A DNA stretch of 18,765 nucleotides from Pseudomonadota bacterium (GCA_023424215.1 JAFAEC010000056.1:1-18765), one strand, 5' to 3'; positions 1 through 7,041 are shown, numbered from the stretch's first letter. Notes: generated from the sequence alone by a model not told the origin. Translations and numbers: made by a program.

Positions 1-236
1 CCCCCGGCCTCGGGGGCGGGCTCGGCCGGCGGCGGCGGCGGCTCGGGCGGCGGCGGCCGGAACAGCACCGCCTCGATCACCGGCGGCAAGACCGCGGGGG
101 CCGACGGCTGGGTGCGCGCGACAACGAGGAAGACACCGACGTGCAGGGCCGCGATCGCCACGGCCACGCCGAAGTTGCGCACCGGCGGGCGCCTGAGGGT
201 CTGCAGGGCGATGTTCACACGCGGACTGTGCCACAT
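1..236 (-). CDS. TonB-like energy transducer, N-terminal part (runs off left edge)
   Basis: The first 78 codons of a minus-strand gene are present. The ATG at 236 gives a short basic N-terminus (MWHSPRVN), one hydrophobic segment at about residues 22-40 (FGVAVAIAALHVGVFLVVA), then a proline-rich stretch broken by Glu (about residues 61-75). This is the layout of TonB: an inner-membrane anchor followed by a periplasm-spanning Pro-rich linker. TonB couples the ExbB/ExbD proton-motive machinery to outer-membrane receptors. The C-terminal receptor-binding domain lies outside the window, so the family call rests on architecture only. An in-frame GTG at 218 is an alternative start; neither start has a clear Shine-Dalgarno sequence. 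The gene begins 48 nt after the adk stop on the same strand, so read-through from the ribosomal operon is possible. Confidence 0.75.
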   Translation of the reverse strand, partial: MWHSPRVNIALQTLRRPPVRNFGVAVAIAALHVGVFLVVARTQPSAPAVLPPVIEAVLFRPPPPEPPPPPAEPAPEAG

Positions 237-284
237 GCGCCATGAACGCGCCGGGGGGCGAAAAGTCAGCCCGCGTTCAGCTTG

Positions 285-845
285 TCAGGCGAGAGCGGCG
301 TCGAGCGCCCCGGACACCTGGTCGATCGAGCCCATGCCGTCGATCTCGACCAGCTTCCCCTGCGCCTCATAGTACGGCAGGAGCGGCGCGGTGTTGCGGT
401 TGTAGACCGCCAGCCGGTCCTTGAAGGTCTCCGGATTGTCGTCCGGCCGGCCCTGCTCGGCGAACCGCTTGCCGATGCGCGCGGTCAGGGCCTCGTCGTC
501 GACGCACAGGCGAACTACGCGGTCGATCTGGCTGCCCCGCCCGGCCAGCATGGCGTCCAGCGCCTCGGCCTGGGCCACGGTGCGCGGGAAGCCGTCGAAG
601 ATGGCGCCGCCGGCGGCTTCCGCCTCAGGCAGCCGCGCCTCGATCAGGGCGATGACGATCTCGTCGGTGACCAGGTCGCCACGGGCCAGCACGTCCTTGA
701 CCTTCAGGCCCAGTTCGGAGCCCGAGGCGATCGCGGCGCGCAGCATGTCGCCGGTCGACAGCTGGACCATGCCGCGGGTGTCGACCAGACGCTTGGCCTG
801 GGTGCCCTTGCCGGCCGCAGGCGGCCCGAACAGGATCAGGTTCAT
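285..845 (-). CDS. adk: adenylate kinase (short-lid form)
   Basis: Cytosolic enzyme catalysing ATP + AMP = 2 ADP. The 186-residue protein opens with the P-loop GPPAAGKGT (residues 7-15), followed by the AMP-site segment STGDMLRA and the FDGFPRT motif. The region after RIGKRFAEQGRPDDNPETF is brief, so this is the short-lid form without the zinc-binding lid, as in many alphaproteobacteria. The ATG at 845 is preceded by a strong GGGGAGGG Shine-Dalgarno sequence, which fixes the start even though the frame stays open far upstream. It lies 26 nt after secY, the usual secY-adk order. No terminator hairpin with a T run is seen in the 48 nt before the TonB-like gene. Confidence 0.97.
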   Translation of the reverse strand: MNLILFGPPAAGKGTQAKRLVDTRGMVQLSTGDMLRAAIASGSELGLKVKDVLARGDLVTDEIVIALIEARLPEAEAAGGAIFDGFPRTVAQAEALDAMLAGRGSQIDRVVRLCVDDEALTARIGKRFAEQGRPDDNPETFKDRLAVYNRNTAPLLPYYEAQGKLVEIDGMGSIDQVSGALDAALA

Positions 846-871
846 CGTCGCCCTCCCCGGAGCGTTGGTGG

Positions 872-2251
872 TCAGCGGCGCGCGGGCGCCGTGGTCCCGC
901 GGCCGCGGCCGCGCAGCTTGGCCTTCTTGATCAGGCCTTCGTACTGGTGCGCCAGCAGGTGCGACTGGATCTGCGCCACGGTGTCCATGGTCACGGAGAC
1001 CACGATCAGGATCGAGGTGCCGCCGATGACCGCAGGCCCCATACCGGAGTTGGCCATCAGCATTTCCGGGATCAGGCAGACGGCGGTGATGTAGGCCGCG
1101 CCGATCACGGTCAGACGGGTCAGGACGTAGTCCAGATACTCCGCCGTCCGCTTGCCCGGACGGATGCCGGGCAGGAAGCCGCCGTACTTGCGCAGGTTCT
1201 CGGCCGTGTCCTCGGGATTGAAGGTGATCGAGGTGTAGAAGAAGGTGAAGAAGATGATCAGCGCGCCGTAGAAGACCATGAAAATCGGCCGGCCGTGCTG
1301 CATCTCGGCCGTGACGACCGGCAGCCAGCTCATCCACGACGGCAGGTTCGCATTGGCGGTCATCTGCGCCACCGTGGTCGGCAGCATCAGCAGCGACGAG
1401 GCGAAGATCGGCGGGATGACGCCTGCGGTGTTGACCTTCAGCGGCAGGAACGAGCGCTCGCCCCCGGCCATGCGGTTGCCTTCCTGGCGCTTCGGATACT
1501 GGATCAGCAGCCGGCGCTGGGCGCGCTCCATGAAGACGATGAAGACCACCACGGCGATGGCCATGGCCACGAAGAACAGCAGGGTGAAGGCCGAGATCTG
1601 GCCTTCCTGGGCGAGGCCGAACATGCGGGCGATGGCGCCCGGCAGCACGGCCACGATGCCGGCGAAGATGATCAGCGAGATGCCGTTGCCGACGCCGCGG
1701 GCGGTCACCTGTTCGCCGAGCCACATCAGGAACATGGTCCCGCCGGTGAGCACGGTGATGGTCGAGATGATGAAGAACAGGCCCGGCTGGTCGATCAGAC
1801 CCGGCTGTGCGTTCAGGCCGATGGCGATGCCGCCCGACTGGAACAGGGCCAGCACGACCGTCAGGTAACGGGTGTACTGGTTCAGCTGCTTGCGGCCGCT
1901 CTCGCCGCCTTCCTTCTTCAGCTTCTCCCAGGGCGGATACACCGCGCCGAGCAGCTGCACGATGATCGAGGCCGAGATGTACGGCATCACGTTCAGCGCG
2001 AACACGGCCATGCGCTCGACCGCGCCGCCCGAGAACATGTTGAACATGTCCAGGATGCCGCGCTGGCCGTCGGGGTTCTGGAAGAACTGGAGGAAGGCTT
2101 CGGCGTTGATGCCGGGGATCGGCACATAGGTGCCGATCCGGTAGACCAGCAGGGCCAGGATCGTGAACAGCAGACGCTTGTGCAGCTCGGTCGCGCGGGC
2201 GAACGAGCCCATGTTCATGTTTGCTGCGAGTTGTTCGGCGGCCGAAGCCAT
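872..2251 (-). CDS. secY: preprotein translocase channel subunit SecY
   Basis: SecY is the main pore of the SecYEG translocon in the inner membrane. The 459-residue product has the family N-terminus (KRLLFTILALLVYRIGTYVP, then IPGI), the GGAVERMAVFALNVMPYISA segment (about residues 75-94) and hydrophobic stretches fitting ten membrane helices. It ends in a basic cytoplasmic tail (KKAKLRGRGRG). Length is slightly above the usual 435-445. The start at 2251 is the first good methionine in frame (MASAAEQLAANMNMGS) and has GGGGTGA upstream; internal Met 12 or 14 are less likely starts. The gap to rplO is 103 nt and holds a strong hairpin, unlike most junctions in this operon. Confidence 0.98.
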   Translation of the reverse strand: MASAAEQLAANMNMGSFARATELHKRLLFTILALLVYRIGTYVPIPGINAEAFLQFFQNPDGQRGILDMFNMFSGGAVERMAVFALNVMPYISASIIVQLLGAVYPPWEKLKKEGGESGRKQLNQYTRYLTVVLALFQSGGIAIGLNAQPGLIDQPGLFFIISTITVLTGGTMFLMWLGEQVTARGVGNGISLIIFAGIVAVLPGAIARMFGLAQEGQISAFTLLFFVAMAIAVVVFIVFMERAQRRLLIQYPKRQEGNRMAGGERSFLPLKVNTAGVIPPIFASSLLMLPTTVAQMTANANLPSWMSWLPVVTAEMQHGRPIFMVFYGALIIFFTFFYTSITFNPEDTAENLRKYGGFLPGIRPGKRTAEYLDYVLTRLTVIGAAYITAVCLIPEMLMANSGMGPAVIGGTSILIVVSVTMDTVAQIQSHLLAHQYEGLIKKAKLRGRGRGTTAPARR

Positions 2252-2323
2252 GTGTCGTCACCCCGACTGATCAGAACGCGGCGCATCGGACCCGAAGTCG
2301 CCGCCTGCGTCCAGATAGGAGAA

Positions 2324-2348
2324 GGGCGCCCCCGTGGCGAGGGCGCCC
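2324..2348 (-). promoter_or_regulatory. strong hairpin between rplO and secY
   Basis: An 8-bp perfect GC stem (arms 2324-2331 and 2341-2348, each GGGCGCCC) with a 9-nt loop starts 6 nt downstream of the rplO stop codon. In transcript sense it is followed by TTCTCC, not a T run, so it is a poor intrinsic terminator. It could protect the upstream RNA 3' end, mark a processing site, or cause partial attenuation ahead of secY. Confidence 0.5.
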
Positions 2349-2354
2349 GTCAGC

Positions 2355-2948
2355 TTATTTCGCCGCCGCGGTCCGGCGGGCGCGGGCCGACACCTTGTTG
2401 GCGTCGCCCTTGGGGGCCTTCGGCGCCGGGGCCTTGCCCTTGGCGGCGTTGCGCTTCTCGACGCGCGCCGCGGCCTTGGCCTCGGCCTCGATGCGCTGCT
2501 GGGTGACCGAGCCGCCGGCGGCCTCGATGGCCTTCACGGCGCCCGAGGAGGCCGACCAGACCACCAGGTTCAGCTTGGCCTTCAGCTCGCCGGTGCCGAG
2601 CACCCGCACGCCGTCCTTGACGCGACGGATCACGCCGGCGGCCACCAGGGCCTCGCCGTTGATTTCCTTCTTGGCGTCGAGCTTCTTGGCGTCGATGGCG
2701 TCTTGCAGGCGCCACAGGTTCACCTCGGCCAGCTTCAGGGCGCCGGGATTGTTGAAGCCGCGCTTGGGCATGCGCATGTACAGCGGCATCTGGCCGCCTT
2801 CGAAGCCCAGCAGGCTGACGCCGGTGCGGGACTTCTGGCCCTTGACGCCGCGGCCCGAGGTCTTGCCCTTGCCCGAGCCCGGGCCCCGGCCGACGCGCAT
2901 GCGCTTCTTGTGGGCGCCTTCGTTGTCGCGGATTTCGTTCAGTTTCAT
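2355..2948 (-). CDS. rplO: large-subunit ribosomal protein L15 with long C-terminal tail
   Basis: L15 is a 50S assembly protein that binds 23S rRNA. The N-terminal glycine/lysine-rich half is typical (MKLNEIRDNEGAHKKRMRVG, then GRGPGSGKGKTSGRG and GFEGGQMPLYMRMPKRGF), followed by the globular domain with RVLGTGELKAKLNL. The protein is 197 residues, about 40-50 longer than usual. The excess is an alanine/lysine/proline-rich tail after about residue 150 that looks disordered. The start at 2948 matches the conserved MKLNE opening. It follows rpmD after 141 nt holding three hairpins, the widest gap in the operon. Confidence 0.98.
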   Translation of the reverse strand: MKLNEIRDNEGAHKKRMRVGRGPGSGKGKTSGRGVKGQKSRTGVSLLGFEGGQMPLYMRMPKRGFNNPGALKLAEVNLWRLQDAIDAKKLDAKKEINGEALVAAGVIRRVKDGVRVLGTGELKAKLNLVVWSASSGAVKAIEAAGGSVTQQRIEAEAKAAARVEKRNAAKGKAPAPKAPKGDANKVSARARRTAAAK

Positions 2949-2975
2949 GTGCCTGATCCTTTCGGGTGCTAGCGC

Positions 2976-2990
2976 CCGGACGCGGTCCGG
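2976..2990 (-). promoter_or_regulatory. small hairpin in the rplO leader
   Basis: CCGGAC-GCG-GTCCGG is a perfect 6-bp stem with a 3-nt loop about 28 nt upstream of the rplO start. It follows the terminator-like hairpin at 3001-3030. It may be part of a structured 5' end for the rplO-secY-adk message, but a short stem like this can occur by chance in GC-rich DNA. Confidence 0.3.
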
Positions 2991-3000
2991 ACTCGGCTGG

Positions 3001-3030
3001 AAAAAATGAAGGGCCGCTTCTAGGCGGCCC
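3001..3030 (-). terminator. terminator-like hairpin between rpmD and rplO (possible attenuator)
   Basis: In transcript sense a perfect 7-bp stem GGGCCGC / GCGGCCC (3030-3024 with 3017-3011; 6-nt loop CTAGAA) is followed by TTCA and then six T residues (3006-3001). This has the form of an intrinsic terminator, although the T run starts 4 nt after the stem. It lies inside an operon that must continue into rplO, secY and adk, so partial termination is more likely than a full stop. Confidence 0.55.
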
Positions 3031-3054
3031 GTCGGGTATGCGCAAGAAGCGAGA

Positions 3055-3082
3055 CGCCCTCCCCCGAAAACGGGAGAGGGCG
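3055..3082 (-). promoter_or_regulatory. long hairpin just downstream of rpmD
   Basis: Arms 3055-3066 and 3071-3082 form a 12-bp stem with a four-base loop (TTTT in the sense strand), starting 8 nt after the rpmD stop. The single imperfect pair is G-U in the minus-strand transcript but would be C-A in an RNA from the other strand, which favours a structure acting in the operon mRNA. It could be a 3' stabiliser or a processing site, acting with the terminator-like hairpin that follows. Confidence 0.55.
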
Positions 3083-3089
3083 AAACGGC

Positions 3090-3284
3090 TTACTTCTCGA
3101 CCACTTCCACCATGTGGCGGACCTTGGCGATCATGCCGCGGACCGAGGGGGTGTCCTCCAGCGTGGACTCGCGGCCCACGCGGTTGAGGCCGAGGCCGGC
3201 CAGGGTGGCGCGCTGGTCGGCCTTGCGGCGGATCGGCGAGCCCGTCTGGCGGACGGTGACGGTGGCTTGTTCTTTCTTGGCCAT
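3090..3284 (-). CDS. rpmD: large-subunit ribosomal protein L30
   Basis: L30 is a small protein of the 50S subunit. The 64-residue product has the bacterial short form: first strand VTVRQTGSPIRR, the conserved ATLAGLGLNRVGR segment (about residues 27-39) and the C-terminal helix/strand VRGMIAKVRHMVEVVE. Length is normal. It sits 2 nt after rpsE, in the usual rpsE-rpmD-rplO order, and the reading frame is bounded by conserved ends (MAKKEQ and VVEK). The gene is followed by a long hairpin region, so it may mark the 3' end of the main ribosomal part of the transcript. Confidence 0.97.
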   Translation of the reverse strand: MAKKEQATVTVRQTGSPIRRKADQRATLAGLGLNRVGRESTLEDTPSVRGMIAKVRHMVEVVEK

Positions 3285-3286
3285 GA

Positions 3287-3889
3287 TCAGCTCTCGATGG
3301 CTTCGGGCGCCGAGGCGCCGTCGTTGCGACGACCCATCAGATCCGCGACCTTCTTGCCGCGCTTGGACGCGACCTGACGGGGCGAGGACTGGACCTTCAG
3401 CGCTTCGAACGTCGCGCGGATCATGTTGTAGGGGTTCGACGAGCCGGTCGACTTGCCCACGACGTCCTGGACGCCGAGGGTTTCGAGGACCGCGCGCATC
3501 GGACCGCCCGCGATGACGCCGGTGCCCGGAGGGGCCGCGCGCATCATGATCTTGCCGGCGCCCCAGCGGCCCTGACCGTCGTGGTGCAGGGTGCGGTTCT
3601 CGCGCAGCGGCACGCGGATCATCGTCTTCTTGGCTTCTTCGGTCGCCTTGCGGATGGCTTCCGGCACTTCGCGCGCCTTGCCGTGACCGAAGCCGACGCG
3701 GCCCTTGCCGTCGCCGACGACCATCAGGGCCGCGAACGAGAACCGGCGGCCGCCCTTAACGGTGGCGGCGACGCGGTTGATGTGCACCAGCTTCTCGACG
3801 ATGTCCGAGTCCGGACCTTCGGCGGCGGGAGCGTTGCGGTTGTCGCGACGATTACGGTCGCCGCCGCCGCGGTTGGGTTCACGAGCCAT
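3287..3889 (-). CDS. rpsE: small-subunit ribosomal protein S5
   Basis: S5 acts in 30S decoding accuracy and assembly. The core is clear: an N-terminal double-stranded-RNA-binding-like fold (LVHINRVAATVKGGRRFSFA, then ALMVVGDGKGRVGFGHGKA, about residues 34-73) and the C-terminal domain with APPGTGVIAGGPMRAVLE and the KSTGSSNPYNM motif. The 200-residue length is above the usual 165-175. The excess is an Arg/Asn/Gly-rich N-terminal stretch (residues 2-27) and an Ala/Glu tail. The start at 3889 lies 12 nt after rplR. A later start would cut only the low-complexity region, so the exact N-terminus is somewhat uncertain. Confidence 0.97.
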   Translation of the reverse strand: MAREPNRGGGDRNRRDNRNAPAAEGPDSDIVEKLVHINRVAATVKGGRRFSFAALMVVGDGKGRVGFGHGKAREVPEAIRKATEEAKKTMIRVPLRENRTLHHDGQGRWGAGKIMMRAAPPGTGVIAGGPMRAVLETLGVQDVVGKSTGSSNPYNMIRATFEALKVQSSPRQVASKRGKKVADLMGRRNDGASAPEAIES

Positions 3890-3901
3890 GCTTCTCGTCC
3901 C

Positions 3902-4258
3902 TTAGAAGTTCAGGCCGGCTTCGCGCGCGGCCTCCGCCAGGGCCTTGACCCGGCCGTGATAGATGTAGCCGCCACGGTCGAAGACGACGTCCTTGACGCC
4001 CTTCTCGATGGCGCGCTCCGCGACCAGCTTGCCGATCTTGGCGGCGGCCGCGACGTCCGAGCCCTTCGAGCCCTTGCCGCCTTCCAGCGACGAGGCCGAA
4101 GCCACGGTGACGCCCTTGGCGTCGTCGATGATCTGGGCCGAGATGTTCTTGTCCGACCGGTAGACCGACAGGCGCAGGCGGCCGTTGGCCACGGCCTTCA
4201 GGCGGCGACGGGTGCGCTCGGAGCGACGCTTGGCGTTTTGCTTGAGAGTGGTGGCCAT
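3902..4258 (-). CDS. rplR: large-subunit ribosomal protein L18
   Basis: L18 binds 5S rRNA in the central protuberance together with L5. The 118-residue product has the basic N-terminal RNA-binding tail (KQNAKRRSERTRRRLK), the core strands RLRLSVYRSDKNISAQIIDD and ends with FDRGGYIYHGRVKALAEAAR followed by EAGLNF, a near-invariant C-terminus of the family. Length is standard. The start at 4258 gives MATTLKQ and sits 3 nt after rplF, consistent with translational coupling. Confidence 0.98.
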   Translation of the reverse strand: MATTLKQNAKRRSERTRRRLKAVANGRLRLSVYRSDKNISAQIIDDAKGVTVASASSLEGGKGSKGSDVAAAAKIGKLVAERAIEKGVKDVVFDRGGYIYHGRVKALAEAAREAGLNF

Positions 4259-4261
4259 GGC

Positions 4262-4795
4262 TTACTTCTTCTTGCCTTCCTTGCGGCGCACGGTCTCGCC
4301 CGCGTAGCGGACGCCCTTGCCCTTGTAGGGCTCCGGCGGACGCAGCTTGCGGATGACGGCGGCGATCTGGCCGACGGCCTGCTTGTCGCTGCCCGAGATC
4401 TTGATCTCGGTCTGCTTCGGCACGGCGAAGGTCACGCCGGCCGGCGGAGCGATGTCGACCTCGTGCGAGAAGCCGAGCTGCAGCGACAGCTGGTTGCCCT
4501 TCATCGCCGCGCGGTAGCCGACCCCGACCAGTTCCAGCGTCTTGTCGAAGCCGGTGGTGACGCCGGTGACCATGTTGTCGACGAGGGTCCGCGACAGGCC
4601 CCACATCGCGCGGGCGCGCGGGGTGTCGGAACGCGGGGTCAGCGACAGCTCGTCGCCTTCCTGCTTGACCTCGATCTCTTCGGCGACGGTCCAGGTGCGC
4701 TCGCCCTTGGGACCCTTCACCGACACGGTCTGGCCGTCGAGCGTGACGGTCACGCCCTTCGGGATCGCGATGGTTTTCTTGCCGATACGGGACAT
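4262..4795 (-). CDS. rplF: large-subunit ribosomal protein L6
   Basis: L6 binds 23S rRNA near the factor-binding site of the 50S subunit. The 177-residue product begins MSRIGKKTIAIPKGVTV, carries two repeated alpha/beta domains, and contains the conserved C-terminal segment RKLRPPEPYKGKGVRYAGE (about residues 149-167) before a lysine-rich end. Length is exactly as expected. It lies 1 nt after rpsH, so the two genes are almost certainly translated in a coupled manner. Confidence 0.98.
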   Translation of the reverse strand: MSRIGKKTIAIPKGVTVTLDGQTVSVKGPKGERTWTVAEEIEVKQEGDELSLTPRSDTPRARAMWGLSRTLVDNMVTGVTTGFDKTLELVGVGYRAAMKGNQLSLQLGFSHEVDIAPPAGVTFAVPKQTEIKISGSDKQAVGQIAAVIRKLRPPEPYKGKGVRYAGETVRRKEGKKK

Positions 4796-4796
4796 C

Positions 4797-5195
4797 TTAG
4801 TAGACCCTGCAGAGAACTTCGCCGCCCACGTTGGCCTCGCGGGCCGCGGCGTCGGACATGACGCCCTTGGACGTCGAAAGGATCGAGATGCCGAGGCCGT
4901 TCTTGACCGGCTTCAGGTCGCTGATGGCCGAGTAGACGCGGCGGCCGGGCTTCGACACGCGGCTGATCTCGGCGATCACCGGGGCGCCGTCGAAATACTT
5001 CAGCTCGATCTCGAACTGCGGAAACTCGCCCGGGTTCTGCACCAGGTTGTAGCCGCGGATGTAGCCCTCGTCCTGCAGCACGTCGAGGACGCGCTGGCGC
5101 AGGCGCGAGGCCGGGGTCAGCACCTTCGAACGCTTGCGGGTCGCGGCGTTCTTGATGCGGGCGATCATGTCGCTCAGGGGATCGTTGATCATCAT
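4797..5195 (-). CDS. rpsH: small-subunit ribosomal protein S8
   Basis: S8 binds helix 21 of 16S rRNA and, in Escherichia coli, represses the spc operon; whether that holds here cannot be read from the sequence. The 132-residue product starts MMINDPLSDMIARIKNAA and has the C-terminal core with NGLGISILSTSKGVMSD, AAREANVGGEVLCRVY. The conserved STSKGVM motif matches the STSKG signature. Met 2 (4792 side, three bases in) is an equally possible start. It follows rpsN by 16 nt. Confidence 0.98.
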   Translation of the reverse strand: MMINDPLSDMIARIKNAATRKRSKVLTPASRLRQRVLDVLQDEGYIRGYNLVQNPGEFPQFEIELKYFDGAPVIAEISRVSKPGRRVYSAISDLKPVKNGLGISILSTSKGVMSDAAAREANVGGEVLCRVY

Positions 5196-5211
5196 GACTG
5201 TCTGTCTCCCC

Positions 5212-5517
5212 TTACCAGCTCGACTTCGTCAGGCCGGGGATCTGACCCAGGTTGCCCAGCTCACGCAGGGCGATCCGGCTCATCTTCAGCTTGCGATAGT
5301 AGGCGCGCGGACGGCCCGTCACCTCGCAGCGGTTGCGGATGCGGTTCGGCGCCGAGTTGCGCGGCAGCTGCGCCAGCTTCAGGCGCGCCTCGAAGCGCTC
5401 CTCCAGCGGCAGCGACTCGTCGTTCGCGGTCGCCTTCAGGGCGGCGCGCTTGTCGGCGTATTTCGCGACGAGGGCCTTGACCATCTCGTTGCGGTTCACG
5501 GCGGACTTCTTAGCCAT
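5212..5517 (-). CDS. rpsN: small-subunit ribosomal protein S14 (zinc-free long form)
   Basis: S14 belongs to the head of the 30S subunit. This 101-residue protein is the long form without zinc-binding cysteine pairs: only one cysteine (RNRCEVTGRPRAYYRKL) is present instead of CxxC motifs. The end SRIALRELGNLGQIPGLTKS, then SW, is the family C-terminus. The start at 5517 gives MAKKSAVNRN and lies 19 nt after rplE. Confidence 0.98.
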   Translation of the reverse strand: MAKKSAVNRNEMVKALVAKYADKRAALKATANDESLPLEERFEARLKLAQLPRNSAPNRIRNRCEVTGRPRAYYRKLKMSRIALRELGNLGQIPGLTKSSW

Positions 5518-5536
5518 TGTTCTCTTCCCTTCCCGC

Positions 5537-6094
5537 TCAGTTCACGAACGGGAACTTGAACTCGGTGAGAAGGGCCTTGGCCTCCTCATCGGTCTTGGCC
5601 GTGGTGCAGACAACGATGTCCATGCCCCACATCTGGTCGATCTGGTCGTAGTTGATCTCCGGGAACACGATGTGCTCCTTCAGACCGGTGGCGTAGTTGC
5701 CGCGACCGTCGAACGAGGTGCCCTTCAGGCCCCGGAAATCCTTCACGCGCGGCAGCGCGATGGTGATGAACCGGTCCAGGAACTCATACATCTGGTCGCC
5801 GCGCAGGGTGACCTTGCCGCCGATGACCATGCCCTCGCGCAGCTTGAAGCCGGCGATGGAGTTGCGAGCCTTGGTCGGCACGGCCTTCTGGCCGGCGATG
5901 GCGGTCAGATCCTTGAGGGCGGCGGTCGCCTTCTTGGAGTCGGCCACGGCTTCGCCGATGCCCATGTTCAGGACGATCTTGTCCAGCTTGGGCACCTGCA
6001 TCTCGTTGGTGTAGCCGAACTTGTCCTTCATCGCCTTGCGGATGCGCGAGACGTATTCGGACTTCAGCCGCGGGGTGTACTTCTCGGTAGCCAT
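5537..6094 (-). CDS. rplE: large-subunit ribosomal protein L5
   Basis: L5 binds 5S rRNA and contacts the P-site tRNA elbow. The 185-residue product contains PKLDKIVLNMGIGEAVADSK (about residues 39-58), the GFKLREGMVIGGKVTLRG segment, LPRVKDFRGL and the C-terminal motif TAKTDEEAKALLTEFKFPF, all hallmarks of L5. The ATG at 6094 shares one base with the rplX stop (TGATG), so translation is probably coupled. Length is slightly above the 179-residue norm because of a short N-terminal addition. Confidence 0.98.
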   Translation of the reverse strand: MATEKYTPRLKSEYVSRIRKAMKDKFGYTNEMQVPKLDKIVLNMGIGEAVADSKKATAALKDLTAIAGQKAVPTKARNSIAGFKLREGMVIGGKVTLRGDQMYEFLDRFITIALPRVKDFRGLKGTSFDGRGNYATGLKEHIVFPEINYDQIDQMWGMDIVVCTTAKTDEEAKALLTEFKFPFVN

Positions 6095-6402
6095 CAGATG
6101 ACGTCTCCCGTCGTCTTGGCGAAGCGGACCTTCTTGCCGTCTTCCTCGCGGAAGCCGACGCGGGTCGGCTTGCCGCTGGCGTCGGCGATCGCGACGTTCG
6201 ACAGGTGAAGCGACGCTTCCTTGTTCTTGATGCCCCCTTGCGGGTCCATCTGGGTCGGGCGGGTGTGGCGCTGGACCATGTTGATCCCCTGCACCACCAC
6301 ACGGTTCTCGGTCGGAAGGACCTGAAGGACCTGGCCGGTGCGGCCCTTGTCCTTGCCGGTCAGGACGACGACGTTGTCGCCCTTCTTGATCTTGGCGGCC
6401 AT
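6094..6402 (-). CDS. rplX: large-subunit ribosomal protein L24
   Basis: L24 is an early assembly protein of the 50S subunit. The 102-residue product begins MAAKIKKGDNVVVLTGKDKG, the KOW RNA-binding motif, and continues with the typical VQGINMVQRHTRPTQ segment and a C-terminal KPTRVGFREEDGKKVRFAK. The frame stays open upstream through rplN, but the ATG at 6402 matches the conserved family start and lies 2 nt after the rplN stop. It overlaps rplE by one base. Confidence 0.98.
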   Translation of the reverse strand: MAAKIKKGDNVVVLTGKDKGRTGQVLQVLPTENRVVVQGINMVQRHTRPTQMDPQGGIKNKEASLHLSNVAIADASGKPTRVGFREEDGKKVRFAKTTGDVI

Positions 6403-6404
6403 GG

Positions 6405-6773
6405 TTACAGGACCTCCGGAGCCAGCGAGATGATCTTCATGTGGTTCTTGGCGCGCAGCTCGCGCGGAACCGGGCCGAAGATGCGGGTGCCGACCGGCTC
6501 GTTCTGCTTGTTGACGATGACGGCGGCCGACTTGTCGAAGCGGATGACAGAGCCGTCCTTGCGCATGATGTCCTTGGCGGTGCGCACGACGATGGCGCGA
6601 ACGACGTCGCCCTTCTTCACGCGGCCGCGCGGGATCGCTTCCTTCACCGAGGCGACAATGGTGTCGCCCACCGAGGCGTAGCGGCGCTTGGAGCCGCCCA
6701 GCACCTTGATGCACATGACCCGGCGAGCGCCCGAATTGTCGGCCACCTCCAGGTTAGTTTGCATCTGGATCAT
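6405..6773 (-). CDS. rplN: large-subunit ribosomal protein L14
   Basis: L14 sits at the 30S/50S interface. The 122-residue length is the family standard. Motifs include MIQMQTNLEVADNSGARRVM (residues 1-20), the RGRVKKGDVVRAIVVRTAK stretch and the C-terminal PEVL after ARELRAKNHMKIISLA-like sequence. The protein is highly conserved and needs no start adjustment. It begins 18 nt after rpsQ and is followed 2 nt later by rplX. Confidence 0.98.
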   Translation of the reverse strand: MIQMQTNLEVADNSGARRVMCIKVLGGSKRRYASVGDTIVASVKEAIPRGRVKKGDVVRAIVVRTAKDIMRKDGSVIRFDKSAAVIVNKQNEPVGTRIFGPVPRELRAKNHMKIISLAPEVL

Positions 6774-6791
6774 GGGATCCGATCCTTCTTC

Positions 6792-7031
6792 TTACGAAGC
6801 CGAGGCGGGCAGGACTTCCCACCGCTTCAGCTTGGACTTCGGGGCGCACTCGACGATGCGGGCCAGGTCGCCGACCTTGAGGGCGTTGGCTTCGTCGTGG
6901 GCGTGATACTTCTTGGACAGACGGACGGTCTTCTTCAGGACCGGGTGCAGCAGGGTGCGCTCGACCTTGACGACGACGGTCTTGTCGCCCTTGTCGGAGA
7001 CGACCACGCCTTCGAGAATTCGCTTCGGCAT
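6792..7031 (-). CDS. rpsQ: small-subunit ribosomal protein S17
   Basis: S17 is an OB-fold primary 16S rRNA-binding protein. The 79-residue product begins MPKRILEGVVVSDKGDKTVV and contains VERTLLHPVLKKTVRLSKK and the HDEANALKVGDLARIVE segment, all typical. The ATG at 7031 was chosen over an in-frame upstream start at 7064 because it matches the family start and has AAGGGA placed 6-11 nt upstream; the upstream codon lies inside rpmC. The gap to the rpmC stop is 10 nt. Confidence 0.98.
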   Translation of the reverse strand: MPKRILEGVVVSDKGDKTVVVKVERTLLHPVLKKTVRLSKKYHAHDEANALKVGDLARIVECAPKSKLKRWEVLPASAS

Positions 7032-7041
7032 CTTCGTTCCC

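Noticed and set aside
285..2261. A 658-codon minus-strand frame containing adk and running antiparallel-frame through secY
   Set aside because: Only its last 186 residues resemble a protein (Adk, with its own ribosome-binding site). The rest is an Arg/Pro/His-rich out-of-frame reading of secY.
947..2506. Long plus-strand frame antisense to secY (519 codons)
   Set aside because: Low-complexity His/Asp/Gln/Arg composition typical of antisense frames in GC-rich DNA; secY on the other strand is certain.
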